Source: Hydnum rufescens UP504
Lineage: Eukaryota > Basidiomycota > Agaricomycetes > Cantharellales > Hydnaceae
DNA: 64,000 bases
Direction of reading: 5' to 3'
Assembly (NCBI GenBank): GCA_014904985.1
Contig: MU128916.1
Span: 173,832 to 237,831 of the forward strand
In this document: positions 22,136 to 32,817 of the stretch, piece by piece
How the letters are laid out: every line of letters starts with the position of its first letter
Numbering within the stretch: the stretch's first letter is position 1
Notes under the pieces: generated by a model
Told to the model about the DNA's origin: nothing
The model's input: the letters and a program-made list of their open reading frames with translations, nothing else
Databases searched by the model: none
Program-made: the position numbers and the translations under genes

Positions 22136-22919
22136 CCACACTATGGCTACCCTTAATTCAGGGGGTGCAATTTGCATGAGCTTAATATCGCTCGAGGGGG
22201 AGTATTAGTGTTGGAATTGGGGAAACGCTCATCGCTTAGTCAGCCTATCCTCCAAACAGTTTCTCGGGATGTACCGAAGTTCCCTCTGTTTCAGTGTGTT
22301 TGCTTGAGCTCTGATCAAACGCCCTGTCTTTCCTCCCGTTATGCGAATCTGAGTAGCTCCGCACCGATTCTTCAACAACTGGACCCAATTATTCGAGATC
22401 TTCTAGGCTTGTGTTGCAATGGGGGATATTGGAGTGTTTGAGAAATGTACCGGCCAAGCAACCATCGTCAGATTATTCATTCCTTTAATGATCACTCTAA
22501 TTTGGGACCTATCATAGATCTGTTGTTTGGATGGATGGATATTGGCCTCGGCCTCGGCTTTGTCCCAGAAACATTCAACGCTTCAATTGCAGTATTGCAG
22601 CATCTGGCCAAATCGAGGAGATTGGAATGCTCGTCTTGTCTTCAAGGCCCCAATCCCCCTCTAACGTTTCGTATTGTCCCGATATCCTTGAACCATGACG
22701 CGTGCCTTGATCTATGATGGCCACGAATTATTTGATGAAATGATGCCTCATAATAGTTTGCCTTCGACAAAACCTCGGATCCGATGCTTGTTGCTCAGAA
22801 GGCTAATTGGGCTTCGTATATGGGGTTGGTAGGGTGGCGGTATATTATGGAGTCGTTCTTCAGTGTATTTCCCCCCCAGCTTCCACATTCGTTCTTTCCT
22901 CTTTGTAACCTCATCCAAG
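22136..22919. other. Between MITE and LPMO; no gene recognised
   Basis: Two consecutive plus-strand open frames (about 22172-22441 and 22445-22717) have coding-like composition (for example IVLVLELG-type stretches and WMDIGLGLGFVPETFNAS) but no family I recognise and no credible splice model. They could be a decayed or rapidly evolving gene. The last ~60 bp before 22920 is pyrimidine-rich and probably the LPMO leader. Confidence 0.4.
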
Positions 22920-24564
22920 ATGATTCCCCTCCTTAGTTTCGCTTTCCTTGGCTTAGCTGGACTAACCCAAGCCCACATTGCTGCCTGGCATAAAGGAATG
23001 TATTGCCTAAACGTACGTCTTTCTCCATATCGTCCTCGTAAAACACGATGTACACTAACGCACAACCCAGGGCACTGTACCAGGCTTTGACAATCAGAAC
23101 AACAATGATGCAGTGAATCCTGTGTTTAAGATGCCCAAGTCCGAATGGTGGAGTCAGTAGCTCGTTTCAACTGTTGTGAACTAATACTGATTCATTCCCC
23201 CCCCTTAGTGCATCATAATAATAAGGTTGGAAAATCTCTTTTATCTGGTCTGCGCCGATATTGACGGCGTGCGCCATTCAGTGTGACGAATTTCCTCCAG
23301 CCCCTGGCGATTTTCTAGAATTGTCAGTTTTTCACCCTTCAGATATCACTGTATTATAGGACTGATCGATTTCCCTCAGACCTGCTGGAGGGACCTTCAC
23401 CGTCGAATTTGCAGGCAATCGCGGTCAGACCACTCTGTCCTTTGGCGGGAAGTTCACATCCGAGTGGCCGGACGGGCAGCAGCATCCTGAGGATTTTTCG
23501 ATGCCCAATAATGGATGCATTACCTCACCCAATCGTTAGTCAAACCACTTTTACCTTCGAATTGTCTATGCTGAACGTGACCTATCTAGTTCACACTACG
23601 AACCAGAGTGATGCTGCGGGCACCGTATTTGCCATTTCGTATACGGTGAGCACATCCGTCTCTTTCTTCTCTCACAACTGATCGCTGTAAGTTTATCTAA
23701 ATCCAACTGTACAGAGCGATCTCTGCGGCGGTAACCGCCGAGAATCTTGCTGTGTTTACCGCTCTCTATCAGTTGCGTCCAATCATGTCGGACGTGTGTG
23801 GGCCCGCTCTGAATGAATGTTTTACAGCACGCCGTGGAAGAGGATTGGCACCTTCCAGGTGCCTGCTGACTTGCCTCCGTGTCCTCCAGGCGGATGCATT
23901 GCAGTATTCGGATGGTGCGAGCGCAATTCCATTCCCCCTTGCCACATTCCCCATGTAATAGAGTTCCTGACCGCGATCTCTCCGTTCCAGGGTACCAAAC
24001 GGCTGCGGGATCCCTAATATGTACATGCACCCGTACAGAGCCAAGGTCACCAATTCAAAAAGCACCAAGGTCGTTGCACCTGCGAAACCGCCTGTATGGT
24101 GTGAAGGGACCCCCTCGACGTGCACCAAGGGAGCCAAGCAAATGGTATTCTGGAACCAGGCGGATGGCAACAATATTGTCACCACAGGTTACCAAGCCGA
24201 TGGCTCGCCAAAAAGCCCAGGGTACAACATGAAGTTGGGCTTCCAAAATGGTTTGTGACGTTTCGTATGGTGTTTTGATTGTAGCATGTGCTGAACTTTG
24301 AAATGATTCGATAGGCGCTCAGAATGACATATTCCTGTAGGGAAACCACTAGCCTATCGCGGTGAAACCCTGTGTGCCAATTTTATATCTCCCCGTAGTT
24401 CGTCCGACCCAGCTCAGACCTCAGCTCCGTCTCACACCACGGCTCCGTCCACAGTTCCGTCCACAGCTCCGTCCACAACTCCGTCCACGACTACTCCGAA
24501 AACGGCTCCGTCCACTAAGCCCTCTGGTTGTGGTCGGCACAAAGGTGGATATTCGCGCATTTAG
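22920..24564 (+). CDS. AA14-type lytic polysaccharide monooxygenase, with S/T/P-rich tail
   Basis: Residues 1-18 ([18 protein letters not shown]) are a signal peptide; cleavage exposes His19 of [14 protein letters not shown], the N-terminal histidine of the copper brace. About ten small exons follow with AA14 landmarks: [146 protein letters not shown] and GAQNDIF. The family oxidatively cleaves xylan on cellulose in white-rot fungi. The last intron (about 24337-24389) leads into a [20 protein letters not shown] tail ending in [11 protein letters not shown]. One base is extra relative to the family frame at about 23721 (after SD, before [13 protein letters not shown]), so the copy is broken or holds a sequencing error. 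Confidence 0.87.
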
Positions 24565-26273
24565 GGTGTCATTATGATAGCAGTGCTTTTTTTAAAATTA
24601 TCTCTGAATGTATCTCAACTTCACCTGAGAGCGTAGATACCCGAAAACATTCTTTTGTGCCTCACATGATTGTACGCCCTCGCGGTGAATGCATTTCCAT
24701 CTAGTCGTCAAGTTGCTTCGGAACAAGAACTCAGACATATGCGAGCTTAAATTGAAATGAGGTTCGATTGTCTGTAATTTACAAATTTGGAGATACGGAC
24801 GAGGCCAGGCTCGTGATTCTCCTATATGGTTCCCGCATTCAGAATTTCGGAAATTCTCTGTTTTCCTTCAATTACAAATCTGCCCATTTAGCTGTCACAG
24901 CTGGGAGATAAATTTTGCATTAGACGCTGTAATCACCATCAAGGACACTCGAGAGATGGTGCGCAAGTGGAGGGATGGAGCATCAATCAAAGCCAGCTAA
25001 GGAGAGCACACTCACACAAAGAAGTCCACCACCCCATTGATTCCCTCTCGGGGGCTGGCGTATCGCCCACACAATACACTGCCGACGGCGACAATGCCAC
25101 ACTCTCACCATGCAAAATTAACGAGAGTGTCAAAGCGACAATGCAGTTGTGTTACCCCTATTGCATAATCACCACTATTTGCCGATTCGGGAAATGCCGG
25201 AATAGGATAATCCAATTTAGCGCCTGACCGCAAAAAAAAAAAAAAAAAAAAACAATGTCGGGTGGATGTTTGAGGACGCGCGCCGTACGGTCGTGTCGAG
25301 TATCGAGTATTGAGTTCGCCAGCATGCACAAGTGTTATTTGTCCGTTTGGTTGGTCATCTTGGTTTTCTCGGTGTTTCCCTGGACTTGCAGTAAGGCGCA
25401 GGACATGCAGAAAATTCATCTCGTAGGAGAGGACATCATCAATATAGTGGATAATATCTTCAAGCCCGGGACATGGATTGCCATCCACGCGACAAGGCCG
25501 AAAAAGAGACAGAAAAGACGCCCAGAACCCCGATGACTAAAAATACCGCACAACGGCCAACGCGGAGCCCCCTTCGTCAAAGTGGGAAATTTTCCAAAAT
25601 TGGAAGCGAGGATGAAGAGGGGCGGTACTGATAGGCAGCTGAAGTGTAACCACGCTAATACTATGAGGCCGGTTTTGGTTTAATATTAACCCAAATACCA
25701 ATAAAAGTCACGAAGTGCAAAACACCAAAGAAAAACATCTCCTTCTCAATTCTCACGGTAAGGCTGTCTCCAGGAACAGAAAAAAGTCACATCAGATTTT
25801 GGTGACATTTTAGAATTGAGCACACCTCTCCCCTTGTATTTACAAACCAAACCTCCCCACTTCCTAGAAAGGCAAAAGGAAGGGGAAAGGTGACCCCTTA
25901 GACAGATCAGATTACATGGCATTCCATCTTTCTTTTCTTGCACATGTACCAATGTATATGATAATCTGTGCCATTGTACAAACATTGTGTTGAAAGACGG
26001 GCGGCGACTGAACTTGAGTCTTAGAGCGGAAAGCGACTCGGTGTAAATACATGTAAACAGTCTCCTCTCAACACGCTGATCCCTCATACTCGCGACACCC
26101 AGTCTCACTGCACATTCTGCAGCACGCCCAAGCTCATCACTGCTAGCCGGCCCTCCTCAAATGCAAACGACGAGCCGGCAGGGGGCTCTGTCTGTCACAC
26201 AGTTCGGCCTTAGTCGTTATTACAATCACAGCAATCGTTCGCCGCACTCCGGCATCTGCCGATAGGCTCAACC
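24565..26273. other. Intergenic; mostly no gene
   Basis: Includes an A-run of about 18 at 25232-25252, low-complexity AT-rich stretches near 24780 and 25690, and one short candidate secreted-protein frame described separately. No other frame shows a motif. The last few hundred bases probably include the mL43 promoter. Confidence 0.4.
25324..25536 (+). CDS. Candidate small secreted protein (70 aa)
   Basis: The ATG at 25324 opens a 70-residue frame whose start, MHKCYLSVWLVILVFSVFPW, looks like a signal peptide with a likely cleavage after CSKA. The mature part (QDMQKIHLVGEDIINIVDNI, then a very basic KKRQKRRPEPR end) would be about 45 residues with no cysteines. There is no homology evidence and no obvious promoter; short frames with a hydrophobic start occur by chance. 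Confidence 0.2.
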   Translation: MHKCYLSVWLVILVFSVFPWTCSKAQDMQKIHLVGEDIINIVDNIFKPGTWIAIHATRPKKRQKRRPEPR

Positions 26274-26806
26274 ATGCAACGCCTCTCTCGAGGGATGCCC
26301 ATTCTTCGTGGGCAGTTACATTCAAAACCATCCAATGGGCACATCGCCTTTATCCCGCAGATCCGGAAACTAGTGTTCGAATCTTGCGAGACATGGCCGA
26401 CATCTGCACCGCTCCGGGAGGTGTTAGGTTTGCATGCTGAGACCCCCGCGAGGGAGAACCCCCATGTGTTGAGATTGCCGTGAAGAAGCGGATGTATCGC
26501 GAGCCTATTGTCCGAGGGTTTTATCGTCGCTGGTGCTTTTTTTTTTTTTTCCTTTTGGTTTGGATGGATGCAAGTCAAGTGTGCTGAATATTTATTTACA
26601 TGACGTTTTCTGTAGTGAATGGCCGGACGAAGGTCATTGGCTTGGGGAAGCTAACAAAGGGTGAAGTGATGGATAAAATTCAACTGCTCTTGGACTCATT
26701 GGGGGCGAAGATTAAATCATTGAAAAGTCAACCGGTTCAATCTACGACGCCGAGTACCCGTGGGATCTGGAGTGGTATGCATGTCGAAGAACCGTTCAAT
26801 ATATAA
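26274..26806 (+). CDS. MRPL51: Mitochondrial large-subunit ribosomal protein mL43 (MRPL51 family)
   Basis: Exon 1 reads MQRLSRGMPILRGQLHSKPS and then GHIAFIPQIRKLVFESCETW, the start of the L51/S25/CI-B8 thioredoxin-like domain; ARENPHV, EIAVKKRMYREPIVRGFY follow. An intron of about 100 nt (donor near 26525, with a long T-run) joins LNGRTKVIGLGKLTKGEVMD, then KIQLLLDSLGAKIKSLK and the family signature STRGIWSGMHVEEPFNI at the C-terminus. mL43 sits on the surface of the mitochondrial 54S subunit. Between ENPHV and EIAVKK (about 26464-26470, CATGTGTTGAG) the frame is broken by two extra bases or one missing base. Length (~150 aa) is normal for the family. Confidence 0.85.
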
Positions 26807-27108
26807 ATGGTGGGGCGCTAGTGGCGTGAGCTATTCGCTAGGTTATATGCGTGTTTTCTAGTTCGCTGCAATCCTCCCCATATCTTACATATCGACTTGG
26901 ACCGAGACAGTATCTGTCTGTCCTTCCTTACCCCTTGTCCTAACAAATTCTTGGTCATGGGTCTCCTTGTGTCTATCAAGTTGGTCTCGGATGTTTGCCC
27001 ACGGCCACACCGTGCAGCCAGGCAGCTGGGCAGGTATTATCCAGCCAATTCAAGTTGGAGCAGCAGCATATATACAACGCCTCACGACACACGTCTATTG
27101 GTCCGATG

Positions 27109-28004
27109 TCAGATACGGGACTTGGTCCCTTCCTTCTTTGTAATCGAGTGCAGATCTTGCTCTATAATAAAATTCGATAAATCATCCTCGAACGCCAAGG
27201 GCAGGCGACAAGAAACGAGAGCAAAGAAACGTACGCATTCCCCAGACGTGAGCCCGAAGATCGAGGAACTCTACATGCAGTCCATCCTGAAGCCATTTCA
27301 ATAGGGGCCAACATCAGTACCCACGCATATATATATCATGCAAGCACAAGCCCCACGTAGGCAAGGCGCGAGGAAGTGTGGATTGGGGGGGGGGGGCACT
27401 ACTCACATATAACTTTTTCATTTCAGCGCGGAGTTTGGTGATATCATCCTTTCCAGCAGTTGACTCTGCCAGGGCCTTCAGGTCTTTCTCTACTGCCTCT
27501 ATCCGGCGGACATGTGCTGATACCTCGATATATGACCAAATATTAGGACAAACCAGGGGACAGGGTGATGACAAGTAGTGTATGTCTTTTACACACTTTT
27601 TGGGTACTTGCTTGCAATTCTTCTACGCTAGCTTGCATCAGAGATGACGCGAGCTTGTACTCCTCTAAAAGATGATACGAAGCATACTAGGATAACAAGG
27701 TGAATGGGGAAAACATTTGGTGGCGCTGAGAGGCTCAAACGTACAGATGAAGCAATTGAGAAGCCCAGGAGAAAGCCAAAGATCCTTTAGATGCAAGTCC
27801 ATTCGATTCAACATCGTTGCGACGCGGGGTAAATGTACGCGCTAGGACTCACCCGCCTCGGAAACCTCCAATGGGTTTCTTAGGCTTCACAATCGTCCCT
27901 TCTGGTGCCGGAGGAGCCACGTCCGCGAGAGTGACGCGCCCAGTCGTAAATCGCCGGACTGCTCGGCATTGGTTTCGTGGGACGGTGCGAAGCAACGCAA
28001 ACAT
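27109..28004 (-). CDS. Small mitochondrial inner-membrane protein with coiled coil (fungal, unnamed)
   Basis: Six exons (28004-27853, 27784-27745, 27686-27597, 27523-27407, 27286-27235, 27161-27109) total 504 nt, 167 aa, all in frame. A basic presequence ([20 protein letters not shown]) precedes a Gly-rich transmembrane segment ([20 protein letters not shown]) and a long coiled coil: [40 protein letters not shown], then [20 protein letters not shown]. The pattern matches an uncharacterised protein conserved across basidiomycetes. Function is unknown; location is inferred from the presequence and single membrane span. A run of about 13 G (plus strand, near 27386-27397) lies in the fourth intron. 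It diverges from SPT4. Confidence 0.8.
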
Positions 28005-28074
28005 GGTGTATTTGCTTTCGGGCGCACCCTGGACCTCGGCAAATCCCGCCGCCCACTATACACTCGGAGACCCC
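28005..28074. promoter_or_regulatory. 70-bp bidirectional promoter interval (mitochondrial protein / SPT4)
   Basis: Both start codons face away from this interval, so it must hold the control elements or they lie in the flanking 5' exons. A TATACACTC stretch sits about 20 bp before the SPT4 ATG. Sharing is inferred from distance only. Confidence 0.35.
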
Positions 28075-28599
28075 ATGGCTGACGCACCACCAGCCCCGAT
28101 ACCTAGTCAGAAGGCAAAGCATCTCCGAGCATGCCTGCTATGCTCGATTGTTATGACTTCAACAGACTTTAAGAAGGAAGGTTGTCCGAATTGTGAGGAG
28201 ATCGTACAGGTCAGCGAGCTGCTGTTGTCTCGACGGGGCTATCGTTTCTCGAGGGCGTGGTTTTAATTTTGTCCTATGCAGATACAAGGGAGTGCGGAGA
28301 AGGTGGCTAAATCGACGAGTGCCCAATTCGACGGGATAATTGCGTTGACGAATCCACCTGAGAGTTGGGTGGCTCGATGGCAGCGGACAGGTGGGTGTCA
28401 TTGCCTCCCATTAGGCCCGTGACTTGGGAGATCTGAGCAATTTCATTCACCCTGACGGACGACTGTAATTGCCCTTGCAGGGAAATATGTTCAAGGGTTG
28501 TATGCGGTTCGCGTAACTGGTCGCATTACGCAGGAGCTCCAGGCTGAACTCGATCACCGAGGCATCACCTATCGACCCCGAGATACGATCCAGGAGTAG
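28075..28599 (+). CDS. SPT4: Transcription elongation factor SPT4
   Basis: Three exons (28075-28209, 28282-28390, 28481-28599) give 363 nt, 120 aa. The zinc finger is [10 protein letters not shown]...[10 protein letters not shown] (CxxC and CxxC). Then come [40 protein letters not shown] and [20 protein letters not shown], ending [12 protein letters not shown]. Spt4 pairs with Spt5 (DSIF), clamps RNA polymerase II during elongation and promotes passage through chromatin. All features and the length agree with functional orthologues. Confidence 0.96.
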
Positions 28600-31353
28600 G
28601 GTACAGCTGTGGCGACAGATTGTCGTCCAAACCTTTTATCTTACACATGGCCTTGAGCATCGTCTTCTGGTGCGTGTGTATGGCTGTGATTGCATATAAT
28701 GCTAGATGCCAATTGTGGTATCATCGATGTCTCCCTCGCCCGCCTGCGACGAGGGGTTTTTTTGTTACTCAATGAACGTATTGCGAAAGCACCAGCGTGT
28801 CGTGAAGGTTTATTATCGTCCAGAGAACGTCGAGTTCATGGAGTGAAAAATCGACTTCTTCCTCCGAAGCAGTCGAATCTCCTGTCAACCGCGTCAGCTC
28901 ATCGCACCCCGTCGCTCTCTGCTGTGGATGGTTTGTCGTCATCTGAATCGGGACTCTCATTCGTCTCGCGGAGTGCGCTGCACACTTCGTCTCTGCTCGG
29001 TCACCCCTAATGTCGTCTACAGGCATCAGTCTTGGCCAGAAACTAGTGATTGGTCAAACTTGGTATAGAACTATGGAACTGTGTGGGCTGGTCCGACTTG
29101 GCCACTATCATCGGGGCTGCGGATCCTCTGAACGGAAAGAAAGATCAATGTCTGACGCGGGTGATTCGTTTTTGGGAGACTAGAGTCAGAATCCTCGGAG
29201 CTGGAATCGATGAACGAGGCATCGGGATCTAAAGAGGCTGCAATGCATCTTATGTCTGTATAGGACTGGGGCTCCCCGCGAAAACTTCGCTCGTCTCGCA
29301 GAATTTCATTGTTGAGAGCGTATGCCATGGATTATTGGCAGATGAGAGCGATCCCCAGGCACGAGCTGAGCTCCTCTTCCACAGTGTTAACTCCAGTCAA
29401 TGAAGTCAACGGCAGGATAACGAGGTTACCAGAACGAGTTTCGCCCTGCTTGAAAAGCATGGAAACGACCTCAGATATACGTGAATGCAAGTTTTGTACC
29501 CTGATGGGCCATCGGCAGCGAGGAGCGGAAATTGACCATGAGACAGGATTACGGGCACATTCAAACAAGTAGGCAAACATCACGTTACAGAATCTGACGT
29601 CTGCCTAGGGAGTGTTTACGACCGTAAGCCCGGTCACAGGTCATAAGCTTTGCGGAAAGGCTTATAGGTGGAGGTCACAGGGCCTGGGAGTCGGGACTCA
29701 CCCAGGCCAGTCTGCCCCCTGGGTGGGGAGGGTGCTGCGACCCGGTACTCTGGGGTGAAGCTTAGCGACGACCGGTCACGTGACAAGGGCAAGGGGGTTG
29801 CCGTATAGGGATTACGTAGAGTCACGCGGGACTGTGTGTCTAGGTTGAAGGTTTGTGATGGCTAAGGCTTGATAAATGAGCTTTAGTGCAGCATATGGAG
29901 CAAATTGGGAGTGTCTGGGAGGTCACATGGGGGGTTGAGGAACCAGGCCAAATTCACGTGCTTTATTAAGAGTCCGAGCCACAAATTCGGCAATTCTAGA
30001 CCAAAAAAAAATGCTGTATTCTGGTGGGGTTTCACAGATCAACCGGATATCGGTATCACCTAGGGTCCGGTAGTTGTTACCACGACTGGCTCAACTGAAT
30101 TGAGTTGAGTCGACTCTTGAGTCCTTTTTTTTTTCTTGCTGATTACGGTACGATACAGTACATGAGGCGGGGGGTATTTTTTTGCCGCGGGATTGAAAAA
30201 AGAACGCATTGAGATGATGGGAGCCGATAAGTTGGAGGCAGGTAGTAATTGTGATTCTGGCACCATGAGGGCCTTCTTCTTAAATGATCCGAAAATGATT
30301 CACTGCAGTATGTCCAGTTTCCAGGGAACAACAATTAATCCAGCTTCAAGCATGCCACCCATCCACCGGCAGTGCACACACACACACACACACCCATGGA
30401 GTGTGTATTATAAGCACCGCGTGCGCCACTGCCCAAGAGAATGAGAAGCGGATGGATTCCCTATCAAGCCGTGAAAGTTGTGGAAAAAGCCTTGGATGGT
30501 CATGATAATGGGAGTTCACTCTGGATATGTAGATTTGGCTGTGGAATGGGCACATTCCCAGCTGAGAAGTATTGGTGCATCATTCGCCTCTGTGAATCCT
30601 TCACATGCACGCAGGGCATGTGCTGCTGTCTATAACCTAATCAGTCGATCAGCTCTCCCGCCCCACGCCCGCATAATACTATCCTCCGCAGTCCCTGTGG
30701 CATCTTATAGGAAGTCGAAGGCAAAATCATGATTAGTCGCAATGAATTTTAGGTAATCATGAAGGAGACAGCTGCCCAGGCCAAATGCGAGGTTTAAGGA
30801 ATGCGAATTGGCTACAATAGCAGGATACAGATAGCCTTAAAAGATGGTGGGATTGTCTCCACTTCCCCGGTCGGGGCGGCTTCGACAGGAGGTAGTAAGG
30901 AAGGGGGATACACCATAGCGAAGCTATTCCTGAAAAACGCCTGGGGGAAATAAAGGAAGCACAGCAAAGGGAGGATTCTATGGGGCGGGACACAGTTAAC
31001 GGATGGCTCTAAAATGAAGTGAGTCCTTTTGGATGGATTTAGCGAGGTGTTTGGATGTTGATGACATGTGAAGCAAGCAAGGATTGACGCGTGAAATTGA
31101 CGGAGAGTATGAATGACTAAGGATGATGATAATTGTCGATGCCGGATTGAGTAATGTAAATCGAGAAAGATGATGCTGATAATGCGAATCCGATGCTTGC
31201 TTGCCGGTGGTAGATAATACCCGAAAAAGGTATCCTTGTCCCTTTTGGTGTCTAACAACAATCCTGAAGGCGAGGTTCCAAGGCTTACAACAACGAAGGG
31301 ATATGAAGAATATGATGCGAATGTTCGGTCTGGTGAGATGAGGGCCTCGCCCG
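28600..31353. other. Gene-poor stretch; possible decayed coding pieces
   Basis: On the minus strand between 28800 and 29590 there are open stretches with coding flavour (ISEVVSMLFKQGETRSGN; DASFIDSSSEDSDSSLPK; NESPDSDDDKPSTAESDG), but stops fall between them and no splice model restores one protein, so a degraded gene or transposon remnant is possible. From 29600 to 30070 the DNA is non-coding and bounded by CCTAGGG at each end. A/T runs occur at 30001 and 30125. The block 30800-31350 is probably the 3' UTR region of the next minus-strand gene. Confidence 0.4.
30375..30392. repeat. (CA)9 microsatellite
   Basis: Perfect CA dinucleotide run in the intergenic region. It is a likely length-polymorphic marker. 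Confidence 0.9.
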
Positions 31354-32490
31354 CTATACGTGAAGCTGGTCGACGACGCCCCATTTTTGAGCAACTGGCT
31401 TACGTGCCACATCGCCATGAAATCCAAGCGAGTTGGACGTGTCGATAGCTGCTGCCGAGGTTGCGAGAGACCAAGACACGATATCTTCATCTGAAGGTGT
31501 TACAGCTCCGAAGTACGAAGTAGAAGTGGTGGAGGGGGTTGGTCTTTCAATGCAAAGACTGGAATCTTGACGTGCCAAAGAAAGGGAGCCTCTGGGCGAC
31601 GTTGCAGAGTCATGGTCCGATGAGTTGACAGAAAGACATTCTAGAGCATTGAGGAGACGACGCATCGAAGGGCTCTCATATTGGATTGACGCATTGCCGT
31701 CTATAGGCGTGGGGGGCGTTTGAGGGATTTTCGGAGACTGGATCGCCTGTTTTTGACAGGCGATAGCAAGGGAGTGTGTGAGCGAGGGGGAATTTCGGGA
31801 AGATGTTGATACGCTTTGGTGGGGGCCGGGGGATTCTATGAGGTAACAGCTGAAATTAATCACAGGTCTTGAATCCAAGATAAGCATTGCGACAAACCGA
31901 ATGCCGATGTGCGTCCAAGTCATCTATGGGATCGCGCGAGTACGCATCTAGGATGCTAAGATAGTCTATACACGAATAGCGGTCGAGTATAGAGGCGTCT
32001 TTTACGACCAAGTTTTCCATGACCTGAGACATCGTGCAAGGACTAGGAGATGGTACGCGGGGCACTGGTGTCGCGTCCCGGAAAGGATAGCACGGGGTGA
32101 GGGATCTGTCCCCCTCCAAGGCACGATTGTCGACAAACGAGAGGGGGATGCGCTTCGCTCTGGACGAGCGGGGAGATATGAGAGCCCTTCCCCACTTTCA
32201 GACTCTCCCCGCAGAGACTGGACGCGCTGATAGTGACTGCGATACGAACTTTGCAAAGGTGAGGGTGTAGTGACCCACTCCCAAACGCCATCCTCCGACT
32301 CGCAGGACTCGTCTGTGCCAGCAAGACTGGGGCACGAAAGAGAAGAGAGAGAGGATGTCGAGTGACGGGGATCGCGTGCGCTGAGTGAGTCGAGAGCATC
32401 CTGCCTGGCACATGTTACAGAGCAGTAGATGGACTCGTCTGGGTCCTGCTCGTTAAGAGAATTCCCACAGAGACAGCGATCATGGAGCAT
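31354..32490 (-). CDS. Unknown protein with N-terminal Cys-rich zinc-ribbon-like motif
   Basis: The ATG at 32490 gives MLHDRCLCGNSLNEQDPDES, then IYCSVTCARQDALDSLS: a CxC...CxxxC arrangement like a treble-clef or zinc-ribbon start. After a 45-nt intron near 32160-32204 the frame continues IPLSFVDNRALEGDRSLTPC and VKDASILDRYSCIDYLSILD. A final exon carries a Ser/Pro-rich region (SPKIPQTPPTPIDGNASI, SPSMRRLLNALECLSVN). It looks like a basidiomycete-wide protein of unknown function. The junction near 31860-31915 is unresolved: neither canonical donor gives the right phase, so a GC donor or a one-base error may be present. Confidence 0.6.
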
Positions 32491-32817
32491 GATGGTGGTG
32501 AGGAAGGAGAATGCTCGAGTTCAGGAAGGGAACATGGATAAGAGGTAGGATGAAATTCATAAGGCTGTAATATCGGATCCAAACAAGCCTGAACATTATG
32601 TAATCACCCGTGCGATTACGATTCGATTACGATGGAATGTAAACCAGTGCCCTGGGCTCGATACGCTACTTTTGTATCCCATGTGATGGATTTGTTCACT
32701 TGGGCCCGAAAACTCAAGGAACATCGATATACCCACCTGCGGATTATCTAAGACCATACAGTGGCCAGAACTTGCCAACGGCCAGTCACCGCCCGCATGC
32801 AACATGTCACAGCGCAC

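Noticed and set aside
22172..22717. Two consecutive plus-strand open frames as a gene
   Set aside because: No motif, no credible start or introns and a stop between them; kept only as a note.
25105..25488. Minus-strand 127-codon frame containing FFFFFF
   Set aside because: Generated by the poly-A run near 25240; no supporting motif.
30812..31490. Two minus-strand frames of 164 and 190 codons
   Set aside because: They overlap in different frames, lack motifs and lie downstream of the stop at 31354; most likely 3' UTR.
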